A DNA stretch of 64,000 nt. Origin: Osmia lignaria lignaria (taxonomy: Eukaryota; Arthropoda; Insecta; Hymenoptera; Megachilidae). A program made the position numbers and the translations under genes. Under the pieces are notes generated by a model. That model saw only the letters and a list, made by a program, of their open reading frames with translations, did no database searches and was not told where the DNA came from. The stretch covers positions 10,290,001-10,354,000 of the forward strand of contig NC_135038.1 of NCBI RefSeq assembly GCF_051020975.1. Reading direction: 5' to 3'. This document shows positions 11,053 to 23,700 of the stretch, in pieces. The first letter of the stretch is position 1, and each line of letters begins with the position of its first letter.

Positions 11053-13261
11053 ACGGATCCGGTCGATTTTTTAACGAGACACCTTGCAACGCAACCGGAA
11101 GCCTTTCATCGTTCACGACTCGTCGACAATCGACGCGGAAACAAACGAAGCTTGGAACGCTTGATCGATGAATTATCGAATGGCTATCGATCGTAGAACT
11201 TGGAGCTATCGAAAAACTATCCATGGCAAGTAATTCGCTCGTCACCGATGAAAATAAGTGAACGAAGAAACGGAATTAATCCATGAACGATAAAGTGCTT
11301 CGACTGTAATTAACATGTCTAATTTTATAGTTCTCTTGATGGTGAACATTTTCAAATGTAAATCAATGACTCGTTTAATTCGATGAATGTTCTAAGAAAG
11401 TTTCACCAGTTTTAAAAGGCTTTTAATTAACTGCTAACGCTCGGATTCTCGTTTTAACACAAGAAGAGTGTGAATTTGTTGAAAATGAACCGTTGGCGAT
11501 GAAAAATATGAACGAGATAAAAGGGACACGTGGATGAACTTAAGGATTAATTGAACGAATCGAGATGTAAATGATCATTCACGTGATTCGTGAAATTTTA
11601 ATGTGAGTGTACAGGAAAGAGACAGAAGTATGGAAATTAAAAAGGAAATCACTGAATTTGGGAGAGACAAATTTCATGATTATTGCTGCGATAACGATCT
11701 TATAGGTATTAGGATTATTTATATTGGTTCCTGTTTCCTTGCAAAAGGAAGGAAAGATGTTTGTTTAAAAGACTGCAATCTATATCTGCCAAAGTTAATT
11801 AAAATCGAGACTGTGAATCGATCAATCGGTATAATTGTATAAGTATTAATATATTCGTTGTAATTGCGATATGTATAATCGTGGAACACCTGAATTTTTG
11901 TTACTGTGAAAATCTTTTGTTTTCTATATTGTCTGAAATGGAATTATTTTTTACACACAAATTTTAAAAAGTATAATTCGAATTTTAATTCTTCTGTTCC
12001 TATTCGCAACTCTATATTTATTTCCAATTGTGGCAATTTGCAAAATTAAAATCCTAAATAATTTTAAACGATTCAAAATTAATTTTTTTAACTGCAATGC
12101 TTAATTTTTAATTAATGTTAAATTACTATACGTAATAAAGAAATTATCACAAAAGATGTCCACAGAATTATGAATAAAAATAAAGAGAAGACTGGGATGC
12201 TAAGAGACATTTTTTAGCACAGTTATAAAAAAAGGAATTGTGAAAGATTACAAAACTGAAACTCGTTGATTTCTTAATGATATTATAAACATGTTTACAA
12301 TCGAACTGATTAAAAGGAATTTTATCATATTCGTTGTACAGAACGAATAACGTTATTGTATCAATAATAGGTCTGAAGATTTTTAATAATACTTTAAATA
12401 ATCATGAAATAAGTTTTTTATACGCTGGTCAATTTTCCACTGAGATTTTGCAAGTAAAAGTTTATACGCTGATTAAATAATTGATGATTTAAGAAAAGAA
12501 AATTTCATCAAATAACTGTTAACTCATAAACAAGAAAAAAATTGATTACAAGTTTGGTTAAATGCAATATGTATTCTATGTAATATTAAACATTGTTGCT
12601 AATTTTTTAATGGAGAATAAAATGTACCAATGTGTTTTTGCTCTAGTGTTCAATATTGTTATCAAATTTGACAATAGCAATCATGTTTAAATGAAACAAT
12701 TTTTACAATTAAACTTGATGTAATTATATAGCACACCATGTTCACAATTTTATAATTTCTTTCTTTGTAATAAAAAAAAAAAAGAAAAACATTTTAATAT
12801 ATAAAATTGTTTCAATCACATAAGAATACAAAATTCTACTAAGCATTATTTATATAAGGATAAAATATATACTATGGGACATTAAATATACTGTTAAACT
12901 TAAATTGCTTATAGAATAATTTGAAACAAATTTAAAATCACTTTGATTATTTAGTGGGATATTATAGAGTATCCTAAGATAGTTAATACAATATAAAATT
13001 TCTAAAACATTGATTAAAACATAAATTTTGAAAGAGTACATGTATAAATCAAAGAATATCTTTTATTATATTATAAGATATTATTTTACTTTTATGTGAC
13101 TGAAACAATGTGTTGTTCTAAGAACATCTTGTAATTCTCGAAAACCTACTTGTACATACATGCAATATTTGCAATGTAATATAATATGTGGTACAGAATA
13201 CATTGCCAAAGAAAAATTGTTTTGCATTATATATTTATAATGCTCTAAATTATAACATTAA
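11053..13261. other. Probable 3' UTR and intergenic sequence
   Basis: The first several hundred bases are probably 3' UTR of the stargazin-like gene. An ORF at 11603-11842 (plus) has no start context or domain. From about 11.9 kb it becomes very AT-rich with no recognisable feature. Confidence 0.5.
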
Positions 13262-13792
13262 TTATAAGATACCAAGACTATGTGGTAGTCGATAAGAAGG
13301 ATAAGATAAAACTGAATAATTTTGACACCATGGACCGTGACAAAAGCAACACAATATAACAAACATAATATTTTGTCTAAGGACAAAAAAAAGAAACATG
13401 TTTCTTACAAAGCTGCCATTGTTTATAAAATAATACATGTTCACTAGCATTTAATAGGAATTTATTGATTATATATTAAGTGATGATAAGCTTGTCTGAA
13501 CTTTACAATTTGTACAATAAAGTTTCTTCAAAATAAATGCAATGATTTTTTGGCAAAATTCATATATAACTTGATTAATAAGTTTGTTCTTGAATACATC
13601 AAACAAAATAAATATTCTATTATCATGAAAATATGCATGCTATATAAAGAAAATATAAAAAACGATTGATTGTTATAGTTAGTAATGTTGAGGTATTAAA
13701 TCCTTACCTTCTACGAACTGGACATTTTTCTCCATCAGAATTGCTCAGAACTGCAGCGAACAGCAAAAATAACACAAAAAAACAAAATCCAT
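13262..13792 (-). CDS. Tentative two-exon gene for a short secreted peptide, frame broken at a T run
   Basis: On the minus strand the ATG at 13792-13790 is followed by a hydrophobic leader, but the frame as written hits a TGA after 15 codons. If the T run close to the start were one base longer, the frame would read MDFVFF-VLFLLFAAVLSNS then DGEKCPVRR to an excellent donor (AAG then GTAAGG) after 13708, a textbook signal peptide. A plausible acceptor (pyrimidine tract, then CCTTAG) lies at 13377-13378, and the phase-matched frame continues with a cysteine cluster (CCFCHGPWCQ) to a TAA at 13262. The second exon has weak coding character and may be wrong. The family is unknown. Confidence 0.22.
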
Positions 13793-13917
13793 ACTTTAAC
13801 AAAAATTAGTTTACACTCAATTTAGAACTTATTTAATTTAAAACAACTAATTATCACACTTTGAACGACCGCAACAAATGACGCGTTTCGAACTTCCTTC
13901 CTTATGGGAGGAGAAAG

Positions 13918-13928
13918 GGAAGATGGCG
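13918..13928 (+). promoter_or_regulatory. YY1/Pho-like motif near a candidate minus-strand start
   Basis: GGAAGATGGCG matches the AAGATGGCG core bound by YY1/Pho, often found just downstream of TSSs of broadly expressed genes. It sits 130 bp upstream of the signal-peptide-like exon and inside a locally GC-richer segment (about 13,860-13,950). Confidence 0.3.
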
Positions 13929-14313
13929 TCTCATCAGCATTCGTGGAATTTAAAATTCAAAATTGTATTTTATAATTTCTTTGAATTTTAGTAATAAATA
14001 TATACCTCTTATAATCAGAACTGCTTAACAAAAAAAAACTGCTGATTAAACGAAAAAAGAAACATAAATAAAGTATTTTTTAAGCAAAAGATATTTTAAT
14101 ACGTGCTTCCGGTTTCCGACTTGAATAGTTCAAATTGTACAGATCGCCTTAAGCGGTGAACGCTGAAAACAGTTTAAATTTCCGAATTGTAAACGTAAGT
14201 ACTTACATAGAACGATAACAAATTGTCTGTATATATACTTTTCAGTAGGAAATAAAGAATTAAACGGTTTAATGTTTCATCAATTTTATTGTATATATAA
14301 ATAATAAAGTACA

Positions 14314-16365
14314 TTATCTAAATTTAAAAAACTCCACCACTGACGATCTAATACAAGAAAAGAAATCGCTAATCGATTTCAACGTTGGCGAAGCTTCCGG
14401 TTTGGTATTAAAAGAAGGAATGTTGGATATACATGATGCATTAGAGCTTTTTTGTACATAAGGTACATTTTCTGTATCCGTAATATTCTGTAAAGTACAT
14501 ATAAATAAAGAAGGTATTCATTTTTATTATATACACAAATTAATGCTTAACTTACATAATTGATATTTTGTAGACAGCATTTATTCTCTTTATAATTATT
14601 ATCACTTTTAAATTTTTTAAATTTCTTCAATAAGAGCAAACATTTATTTTCTGATTGTACATCTGCATCTGCTTCATTATCCTTCTTTAAATATACAATT
14701 TTTGATGCGTTCAAGTTAACCTGTTAAACGTACAATATAATATACAGTATGAAGCCTAATAACATTTAATGACAATTTACATCCTTATTTATTTAGAACC
14801 TTTTAATTAGAAGCTGTTATACAAACCTCTGTTTCTTCGTCTGATCTTTTCCTTTTACCAGCAATTACTGGGATATTATCAGATGGAAATAAATTAAGAT
14901 TATTGTGCCTTAATGGTTTTCTTGAACTACTATCTTTTCTTAAAGTTTGTCGGCATTCTACGTACTAACAAAATAAAACAGTTCAAATTAGTTTATGTAC
15001 AACATTTTCAAATAGGAACACTGTTTTTTAAAAATACCTTTTTTATGGAATTTTGTATTGCTTCTATCCATAAACTACTATCCTCCTTTTCAGAGTACAG
15101 TAAAAGTATTTCATTTAAACAAGTAACACGAAACAATCCTCCGCTCAAAACTGATTCAATGTTGCATTTATTTAATGGTAAAACACAACACACAGTTAAT
15201 GTGTTTTGCGGGTCACCTTTACAATACAATAAAATATCATCAAAGAGAACAAAGTATCTTCGATATGCGGAATTTCCTCGTCTTGATACTCTCATTAATG
15301 CTCCTTGTTTAATCAATTTTCTACCGGGTTTTACCAAATTAATTGGATTTGCAATACACTTTTGAAGTTTTAATAATTTCTGTGTTTCTTCGTGTTGTTC
15401 AATTAAAGTATTCATATGCCTTGCAGCTTTCTCAATTTCTACTAGACAAACTTTAAAAATAAAGAAATTTAATAATGCTGTTCTATAATATTTTAAGTTA
15501 TTCGACCCAATATTAAATTATACTTTATATGTACCCTGTAGAAGATTATATTCCTTATGTTTATTCGGTGTATGTTGCAAGACTTCTTGCAGGAGTAATT
15601 TATATCTAGGTACCCTTTGTATTGGTGTAATTAATAATGAGGGTAATTTTCTACCAACTTCTGGTCTTGTTTCTTGTCCAGTAATAAAATTTTTAAATGT
15701 AGTATCATTTTCTTGTTTCACCTGGAAAACAAATTTTGTTAGATATCGCTAATTTGTAACTACTAAATTATAGTCAATACCTGTATCAAGTATAAAATCT
15801 GCTCATAATCATAAGCATAAACTGAGTACAGTTTAAAAAATGGAGCCAGTTTATGAAATGCACCAGCAATATTTTGTGAATTCTCTTTCAATTCCTTTAT
15901 TAATTCTCCACTAACATTATACAATGTTTTTATGTTCTCAGATAATGTTGAAAGTAAACTGTGATCTAATAACTTTCTTTCAAACATAGGTTGTATAAAA
16001 TACTGAAAAATATTTATACATTAATTCAATATTATAGGAACTATTAAATGTAATTAAATTGTACCTCCATTAAGATCTCCAACTGACGTAGATAAGTAAC
16101 TTCAGTTGTTAAAATTTCTTGAATAGCTTGATATCTTAAATTCTTCTCTTTTTCTTCAAGCTGTTTTTGATGACTCTCGTTTAGACTATTGAGAACTGCA
16201 AGTATAAGGATATTTAATACATTAAAAAATATATAGAATACGTTGTTTTATACTTATTAATTATATACCTTTCATACGACTCCGCATACTTAAAACATTT
16301 CTGTCATTTATAATCTTTTTTAGTTCAGAACTCAAAGGAGTTTGTGGTGATCTTGGTGAATTCAT
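14314..16365 (-). CDS. RhoGEF with DH and PH domains (ARHGEF39/FGD-like)
   Basis: Guanine-nucleotide exchange factor for Rho-family GTPases. Eight coding exons, all phase-consistent: 16365-16269, 16195-16065, 16002-15781, 15721-15535, 15441-15038, 14964-14827, 14720-14556, 14487-14314, giving 505 codons plus TAA. The DH domain spans about residues 50-230: it opens with RYQAIQEILTTEVTYLRQLE and contains the conserved helix LLITPIQRVPRYKLLLQEVL. The PH domain spans about 245-345 (LIKQGALMRVSRRGN, RRYFVLFDDILLYCKG, SLWIEAIQNSIKK). Residues 348-505 form a low-complexity, Lys/Ser/Asn-rich tail with an NLS-like KRKR. The short N-terminus before DH resembles ARHGEF39, but that human protein stops soon after PH, so the tail is extra; FGD-like is an alternative. 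The start is the first ATG upstream of DH in the open frame. An AATAAA lies at 14285-14290 on this strand, just past the stop. The gene is head-to-head with membralin. Confidence 0.85.
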
Positions 16366-17752
16366 AACTAATAATGATTTTCAATTGCTGAATGTTATTA
16401 TACTTCTTGTTTTAATATTGTATATTGTACATTTATTCAAATTTATGTGTAAACATGTATATTTATAATACTTTATTACAATGTTACTTCAGCACTGCTT
16501 TCAAAACTACCTGTTAGAATTTAATTTTTGTTGCATCAATTTAAAGTATAATCAAGGTGTGTAAATAGAGATGAGTTGTTTTATTGGTTGATCTGACATC
16601 TGGGGTAAAACTTCCATCAATGTAACTAGAAAATAGGAGTTTTTTTACATAAATAAAGTCCCTAAACATTCTTACGCTAATGTTGGCTAAACTATAACCG
16701 GACTAGCATATGCGAGTTGTCGAATATCAAAACATATGATGAAGTGACAATTTAATCAGAATTGCATCTGTTAATGTTTCTAATTGGTATTTTCATGAAA
16801 CCATTGTTATCGGTAATAACACTGAAAGAAATATTGAAACGTCAAAAGTATAATAGTGTAACATAACATTCTACTTTTAAATAAGGTACGATATGGTTGA
16901 TTTCTCAAAAATTTATTGATGGTTCTCGTGTCATCTGTGAAATGTCACGTCCGGGTAATAATTATTAGCATAAAGGGAATAACGTTTGTTACAGTAACAT
17001 GAAACATTAACATTAATATTATTGAGGCTTATTCTACACCATTTAATTATTTTTCTGCATTTCATAATTACGTAACAAAGTATGTTATTATTATGTAGGT
17101 TTATTTTTAAAACGACAACAATTTCTTTATTATTTTTAAGGAGAGTATAAATAGTTTCTGTCAGCAATTTTTGTTTCCAATTTTGGAAGTTATTGCTACT
17201 TTTAAGGTCAAGATAACATTGTCAGATAGGTTATGATGCATGTCATGTTTTTGTTATGTTATAATTTACATTAGCCGTGTTTTAATTAATGATAATGAAT
17301 TTAGTACATAAGAATTGTAAAAACATATTCATTAATATTAGATTTGTTTTTTATTATTTACAATGACCTCAGTCACTCAAAAAAAAGTTTTGGTTTGCAT
17401 ACATGGGATAGATATAAAAATGTATGTCTTAAAAGTTTATTTATCATATAGATAATAAACTATTTTGTGAAATATTAATTTTAATTATTAGGATAAGTAA
17501 ATATATATAGAATTAAAAGCATAGACAATATAATAACAATTAAAGTATACTTATATTTAATCAGTGTATGTATATTATATAATTGTTATTGTATGTTTCA
17601 GAATAATTAAGCAGTCATTCTGGCATGGAAATGTACATATACAACATGTATAAGTACTTTCCAAAAAATATCATACACAAAGACTGTATGAGTAAAAACT
17701 ATTAGTTATACATACATCACTTGTTAAAAACAAATATTATATAGTATTTAAA
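16366..17752. other. Divergent intergenic region between RhoGEF and membralin
   Basis: About 1.4 kb separates the two start codons. It should hold both 5' UTRs and promoters. It is AT-rich and I see no convincing TATA box, which suits broadly expressed genes. No ORF in it looks real. Confidence 0.55.
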
Positions 17753-20700
17753 ATGCCACAAGTGGATGGTGCTGCTATACCAACAACAAATAATCAAACT
17801 AGTGAAACTGTACATAATCATAATACTAATAGTTCAACTCGTCCAACTTTAAGTAACAACAACATGAATACTGCTAGGAACAATAATAACCAACACCAGC
17901 TAGTTAACGTTCGGGATAGATTATTTCATGCAATATTTATTAAGGCTGCGTTAATTTATGCAAGGACATTTCCAAGGCCTGTCAGAAGATTTTTAGAATT
18001 TATGACATTATTAAAGGTGATTATGTTTCCAGAATTATTAAGAGTTTCTTAGTTGAATATAATATAAGTTATATAATCGTAAATGTTGTATTTTTAGGCC
18101 ATAGCAGCATTTTTTGTATTGGCTTATATTCATATAGTATTTTCACGAACACCAACTAACTGTTTGGAGCATATAAGAGATGATTGGCCTCGGGATGGTA
18201 TATTAAGAGTTGAAATACTTAGAAATGGAGGTGACGATTATAGCATTGAAAAAAGCTATGCAAAAGAAGAAAAATTACGACAAGAGAAACTTTATGATCT
18301 AACTGATGCGTTGGGAATATTAACTAGAGATGGGTAAAAACAAACACGTCGTATTAGTTTTAAAAAATTCATACCGATTTTTATTATTAAATGTTTTAAT
18401 TGCTAATTTTGTTGCTATTTCGTTTACAGATTTATTAACATTGAACCATCTGCCGTTGACGAAGAACGTGATAGCGTTAATGTATCGAACGAAGAAAATC
18501 ATGATAGTTTAACATTATCCGAGAAAGAATTAATTCTAAAAGGTACTGCTGTTTCTGGAGATACACAAGATTCAAAGTTGAATATAAATAATACAACAAC
18601 TCCTTCATTGTCAACAAAACTTTGGAATGAAATGAATATGGACAATAAAGAAGTAAATATCACTTACTAAAATAAATATTAAGTTTATTGTATACAATAC
18701 TTTATTTTTAAATCATATTTCGAATTAATGTTTTAGGTACTAGATGAGAATGTAGTGCCGCTAAGTGCGCATAATAATACTGTAGAACAAGATGCAAATG
18801 AAGTAAACAAAGATGATGTTATTCAACCTTTAAAGGATCCTAATTCCGAAGTGAGAACAGGTATGGTTATACTGTAAACATTGATAGTAATGATCGGGTA
18901 TATGACACCGACGACAATGACGATGAAATATTGTTTTATAAATAAATTGTCCTTTTTTCTTTAGACGATGGTTATATCGTGGAATATTCATTAGAATATG
19001 GTTTCTTGAGGTTATCACCCGTAGCACGACAAAGATTAAACATTCCTGTAAAGATCGTTACTTTAGATCCTGCTAACGATAAGTGCTTCGGTGATGATTT
19101 CTCGAGGCTAATACTTGATGGATTTTTGGGGTACGATGATTTATTGATGGCGAGTATTAAGACGTTAGCAGAACACGAAGATAATAAAGGATTTTTACGG
19201 TGAGTGAATTTGTTTCATAAATTTTTATATAGATTATAATTGTTTTGATGACAATATATCGTGCGTTTATTACAGAAATGTGGTTACGGGAGAACACTAC
19301 CGATTTGTAAGCATGTGGATGGCCAGAACTTCCTATCTTGCCGCCTTTTTCATCATGTTGGTTTTTGTAAGTAGTCACTGCATGTACTTTTAAATATTTG
19401 TTATTTATATAAATTAAATATTATAATAGTTAAAGATTTCTAAATTCAATTGGGTATGTATATAATTTAAATTTGACGTTAGTTGCATTAGATTGATTTC
19501 TCTTTCATAGAAAGTTATTTATATTATGAATTATTACAAATGTGCTATAATATCAGAAATGTTACGTGCGATATGAGTCTAGAATATTCTGAAGGCGCAA
19601 ATTAGATTTAGTTTCATGCGCTACGTGTTTTCGATCCGGATATATTCCTCTCCGTCAAGGGGATAGTATCACACATATCCGCGCGACAACCTAGTACGTG
19701 TAAAAGGATATGGCAATCAATTCAAAGTAACCACGCACTGAGATAACCCCCCTCTATAACCCTCCAACCCCTTGCACCCTTACACATGGTTATCCCCTTG
19801 GAGTTGAACCGTTGAGTATAAATCAACGTTATTAGAGGCATCATATTCGTTGTAGAGGTCCCAAGTCGGTAATTTTGTATCAAATTGTTCCCAAATACGG
19901 TACGTCGCATCCAGTGAGTGATTATAATGATTCTTAGAAATTTTCGATGGGCTCAAATGATTTGATTAATCAACATTATTTTCATTTAATATTGAAACGT
20001 AAAATGGAGCGTTTAATTCATTGTCTACCTTGCATTACCGACAACTTTTACTTTGTAGTCAAATAAGTGATTCTTATCATTAGGTATATTATCGCTAGTT
20101 ACATCGCAACATAAACATTATGGTTGCCAGATGAATTGTGAAATTTTGGGGTATTCCCTGGTGTTAGGAAGTGATTGGATCATATACGGACCAACGAATA
20201 ACTCCACTCGTGTTTAATGGGTTTATGTCGGTCGAACAAATGAGTAATATTGCATACTACTAACCATGATTCAAATGCAATGCACTGTGCACCAGTCTAC
20301 ATCTAGTTCGTATCTAGGTATTCATGATGGGTGCATAGTGAAAATCCAATTACTCTATGCATGAATAATTTTGTTAGGATAAATGTTCAAATATAAATGA
20401 TAAAATTTTCATCAGATTTGTTAAGTCGATTCATGTGCAATATTAAATGAATGTTATTTTTTAAAATTTATTTTAAATATAAATTTAAATGGATAGGATC
20501 CTAGTATCATAATTTTATATCGCACCGATGCTATAATTTCTTGGCAAGTCATTCTATTATTGTACATTTTAAATCCGGTATCCGGTTCTCCTTTTAACAA
20601 AGTTCTCGTGTAATATTTCATGTAGAACATTGGAAATGTTTCGATGTAGCCGCTGGTTGAGACAGGAGATGGGTGAATCTCGTGCCACAACACGTGAATG

Positions 20701-23700
20701 TTACTTCAGTGCTTGGGGTGCTCTACCTGGAACCACCCTCGGTCAACCCCACCGTTGTAGAGTCACGTGTACGCAGGGACTGTCGTCATCTACGTATTAC
20801 CCCATATTCCCTGTGTCATGTGCACACGACATTGGGTATATAGTCTGTTGCAACACGATGTATCTTGAAATACTATTCCCTTTTTTCTTTTCTCTTCTAC
20901 TTGATTGTACACCTACCTTTTCTTACTTTTCGTACAAGCCAGCTCTAACGGGACAACATTATTATTTTTAGAAATGTTGTAAAATGCAACCTATATTATT
21001 TTTTTCTTTTTGGTTAATTTGAGTAATTACTATTTTCTTCAAAATGATGAAAGCCTCCTGTATGGGGTGCAGAGGGTTGAAATAAAAAACATTCTAAACA
21101 ATTAGATAGATAATCCTGTTCTACTCGGATTCATTTTGTCCGAACTCAGTGTCGATTCTGTCACTTTTTCTTTTTTTTTTTTTTTTTCGTCCATCGGTTT
21201 TCCTCGTAAATAACATCGACGCGTCTGCAAAGTACCATTAAACGCTTCCGTTACCAAGGTTTCCCATTGCAAATAGTGAATTATCCGCTGGGTGTCAGGT
21301 GCTAGCTCAATCCGAACCGTTCGCAATTCAATTGCACCATTCGCTCTCAACCCGGTAACCGAGTGCGATCGTTCGGCTTGCAATTTATCTCGCAACGCGT
21401 CTTCGTTGCAATTTCCTTTTATTAAATAATAAACACCTTCAGCCTGTTTTGCTGCGCGCATTAATTGACACGGTGTCGTCCCGTTCGTTTGCAAAGGATC
21501 CGTGAAAATTACGCTCCTTCGCGTTGAATTATTCGAATCTTCATTTCAATTATTTTCTCAAAACGGAACTCAACTCTCGGACGGCGGACCATGGAGAGAG
21601 CCGTAATTTTAATTTAAAACAGAAGTTGAAAATTGAAATGATTCAATTGGAAATGTTATAGGATTTATTTATTATTTTGAAGATTATGAATTTAAATAAT
21701 TTGACGTTTATTTTTATATGTTTTTCAGACGATCTCCATTTCGATGTTGCTGCGTTACTCGCATCATCAGATCTTCGTCTTCATTGGTAAGTGATTGAAA
21801 TTGATAATTGTATTAAAAATGATTTAATTTATTCGCGTTTGCTCTGGAGATATGAATATTGATATGTATCTCTTTTAAATATCTCGTTTAATAATGCTTC
21901 TACGTTCGGTTCGATTTTGAATGAAATTTCGCGTTTCATCGACGAATTTCATACGGTTATTATTAACTGAATAATGAATTGCAAATGATAAAAAAGAATT
22001 ATAGAAATTCTTATAATTTTGTTATAAATTTGTCAACTTCCATGTCCTTTTCACAGAATTATTTATTAAGCTTTAACAAATAACGAGTTAATAATATTTT
22101 GCAACATTTTGTTAATTCTTTTATTCTTCTGTGATAGAATTCGGGTGATTTTAAATCAAAATTTATTTAATGATTTCACATAAAAATAGTTTCTTTGGAA
22201 TACTGATAATTGCTTAAAAATAATTTTCAAAGTTTTCTTTATGCAAAAATAAAATATTATAATTCATTTAAAAATTGTGCAGCAATGATTCTGTAATTCA
22301 AAAGTGTCAAGAAATAAGCAAAATTACATTACTCATTCGACAGATATTATAAAAGAACATCCAGTAAAACATAATTTTTCAAAAGTACTTTGTACCTTTT
22401 TTGTTCGGGCATTAATCTCTTTATCGATTTTTGATAGGAAGGAGTGAACGAACTTTTATATCAGATAACTTCGTACGACGTAATTAATTGATTTTTTCAT
22501 CATCCGCAATTCAAAATTCTGCTTGATATTGTTTCGCAAAAGCGTTTTATCTATTGTATAAGTACATCTTAAAAAAATACCACTTATCTGAACATCTAAG
22601 ATTAATACCCTCTTATCCAGAAACTCCTGCACATTTATACCCTCTCTCCTCATTTATTTCCGTGTATATGGCTGTTTGCAAAGCTTTATAAAGATCGTAA
22701 GTAATTGTCGATCGTCTTTAAAGTACCTACATAACTGCCATGGATTCGTTATTGATCTATATCCAGACACTGGTGGTCGTTGTGATCACCTTTGCTTTGT
22801 TTAAATACTTTTCAATAATTTATCAAAAATCGTCCTACTGGAAAAAGCATGGAGTACCACGACTGCGTTCATCTTTAATGGTTGTGTTTGGTTTCGGCGA
22901 TTTCGTAGAATATTGTAAATACGTTTACAATCATTATCCAAGTGCAAAGTACGCGGCATTTATGGATTTCGCCACATCGATCACCGTTTTGCGCGATCCA
23001 GAATTAATAAAAACGGTGACTATCAAATATTTCGACCATTTTCCGGACCATCGGAGCTTCGTCACCGAAGAAATGGATCCAATTTTTGGGAAGAACGTGT
23101 TCTCATTGACGGGTGACCGTTGGAGGGAGATGAGGAACACCTTGAGTCCATCTTTCACTACCAATAAAATGAAATTCATCTTTGATTTGGTATCCAAGTG
23201 TTCTCAAGAATTCACCAACTATCTGTACGACCACCCAGAATTCTCTTCAATGATAGAGGCTAAGGATGCATTCACCAGGTACACGAATGATGTGATAGCT
23301 ACAGTAGCTTTTGGAATAGACGTGAATTCTTTGAAACATCGTGACAATGAATTTTACACGTACGGAAAGGATGCAACAAATTTCAGCGGTGTATTCCGTT
23401 TGTTGAAGTTTGTACTTTTCCGTATTAGTCCACGTATGATGAGGATGGTTGGCATCAGGTTCCTATCCAACTCAACGTCGGAATTTTTTTGGAGAGTGAT
23501 CAACGAAACGGTGAAAACACGTGACGAACGAGGCATCGTTAGACAGGACATGATCCATCTTCTGATGCAAGCTAGACATGATGAGAAACACCAAATAACT
23601 ATCGAGGATATCGTGGCCCAGGCTTTTATCTTTTTTTTGGCTGGCTTTGACTCGTCTTCCACCGCGATGTGTCACGCGACCTACCTGCTAGCTTTGAATC

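Larger units (their letters stand above)
19367..21728 (+). other. Membralin intron 6 (2.4 kb)
   Basis: It holds a TATA-like box with a downstream donor (19,817-19,914), a GC-richer block at 20,630-20,850 with two CACGTG E-boxes, a T run at 21,171-21,187, and one copy of the CCATGGAGAGAG repeat at 21,572-21,615. The minus-strand ORF at 21,102-21,494 is not supported. Confidence 0.6.

Noticed and set aside
14913..15365. 150-codon plus-strand ORF
   Set aside because: It is the exact antisense of the RhoGEF PH-domain exon, whose minus-strand reading has clear domain motifs and phased introns.
21102..21494. 130-codon minus-strand ORF in membralin intron 6
   Set aside because: Composition looks protein-like at first, but it contains a long Lys run from an A tract, has no domain, no splice or promoter support, and sits in intron sequence.
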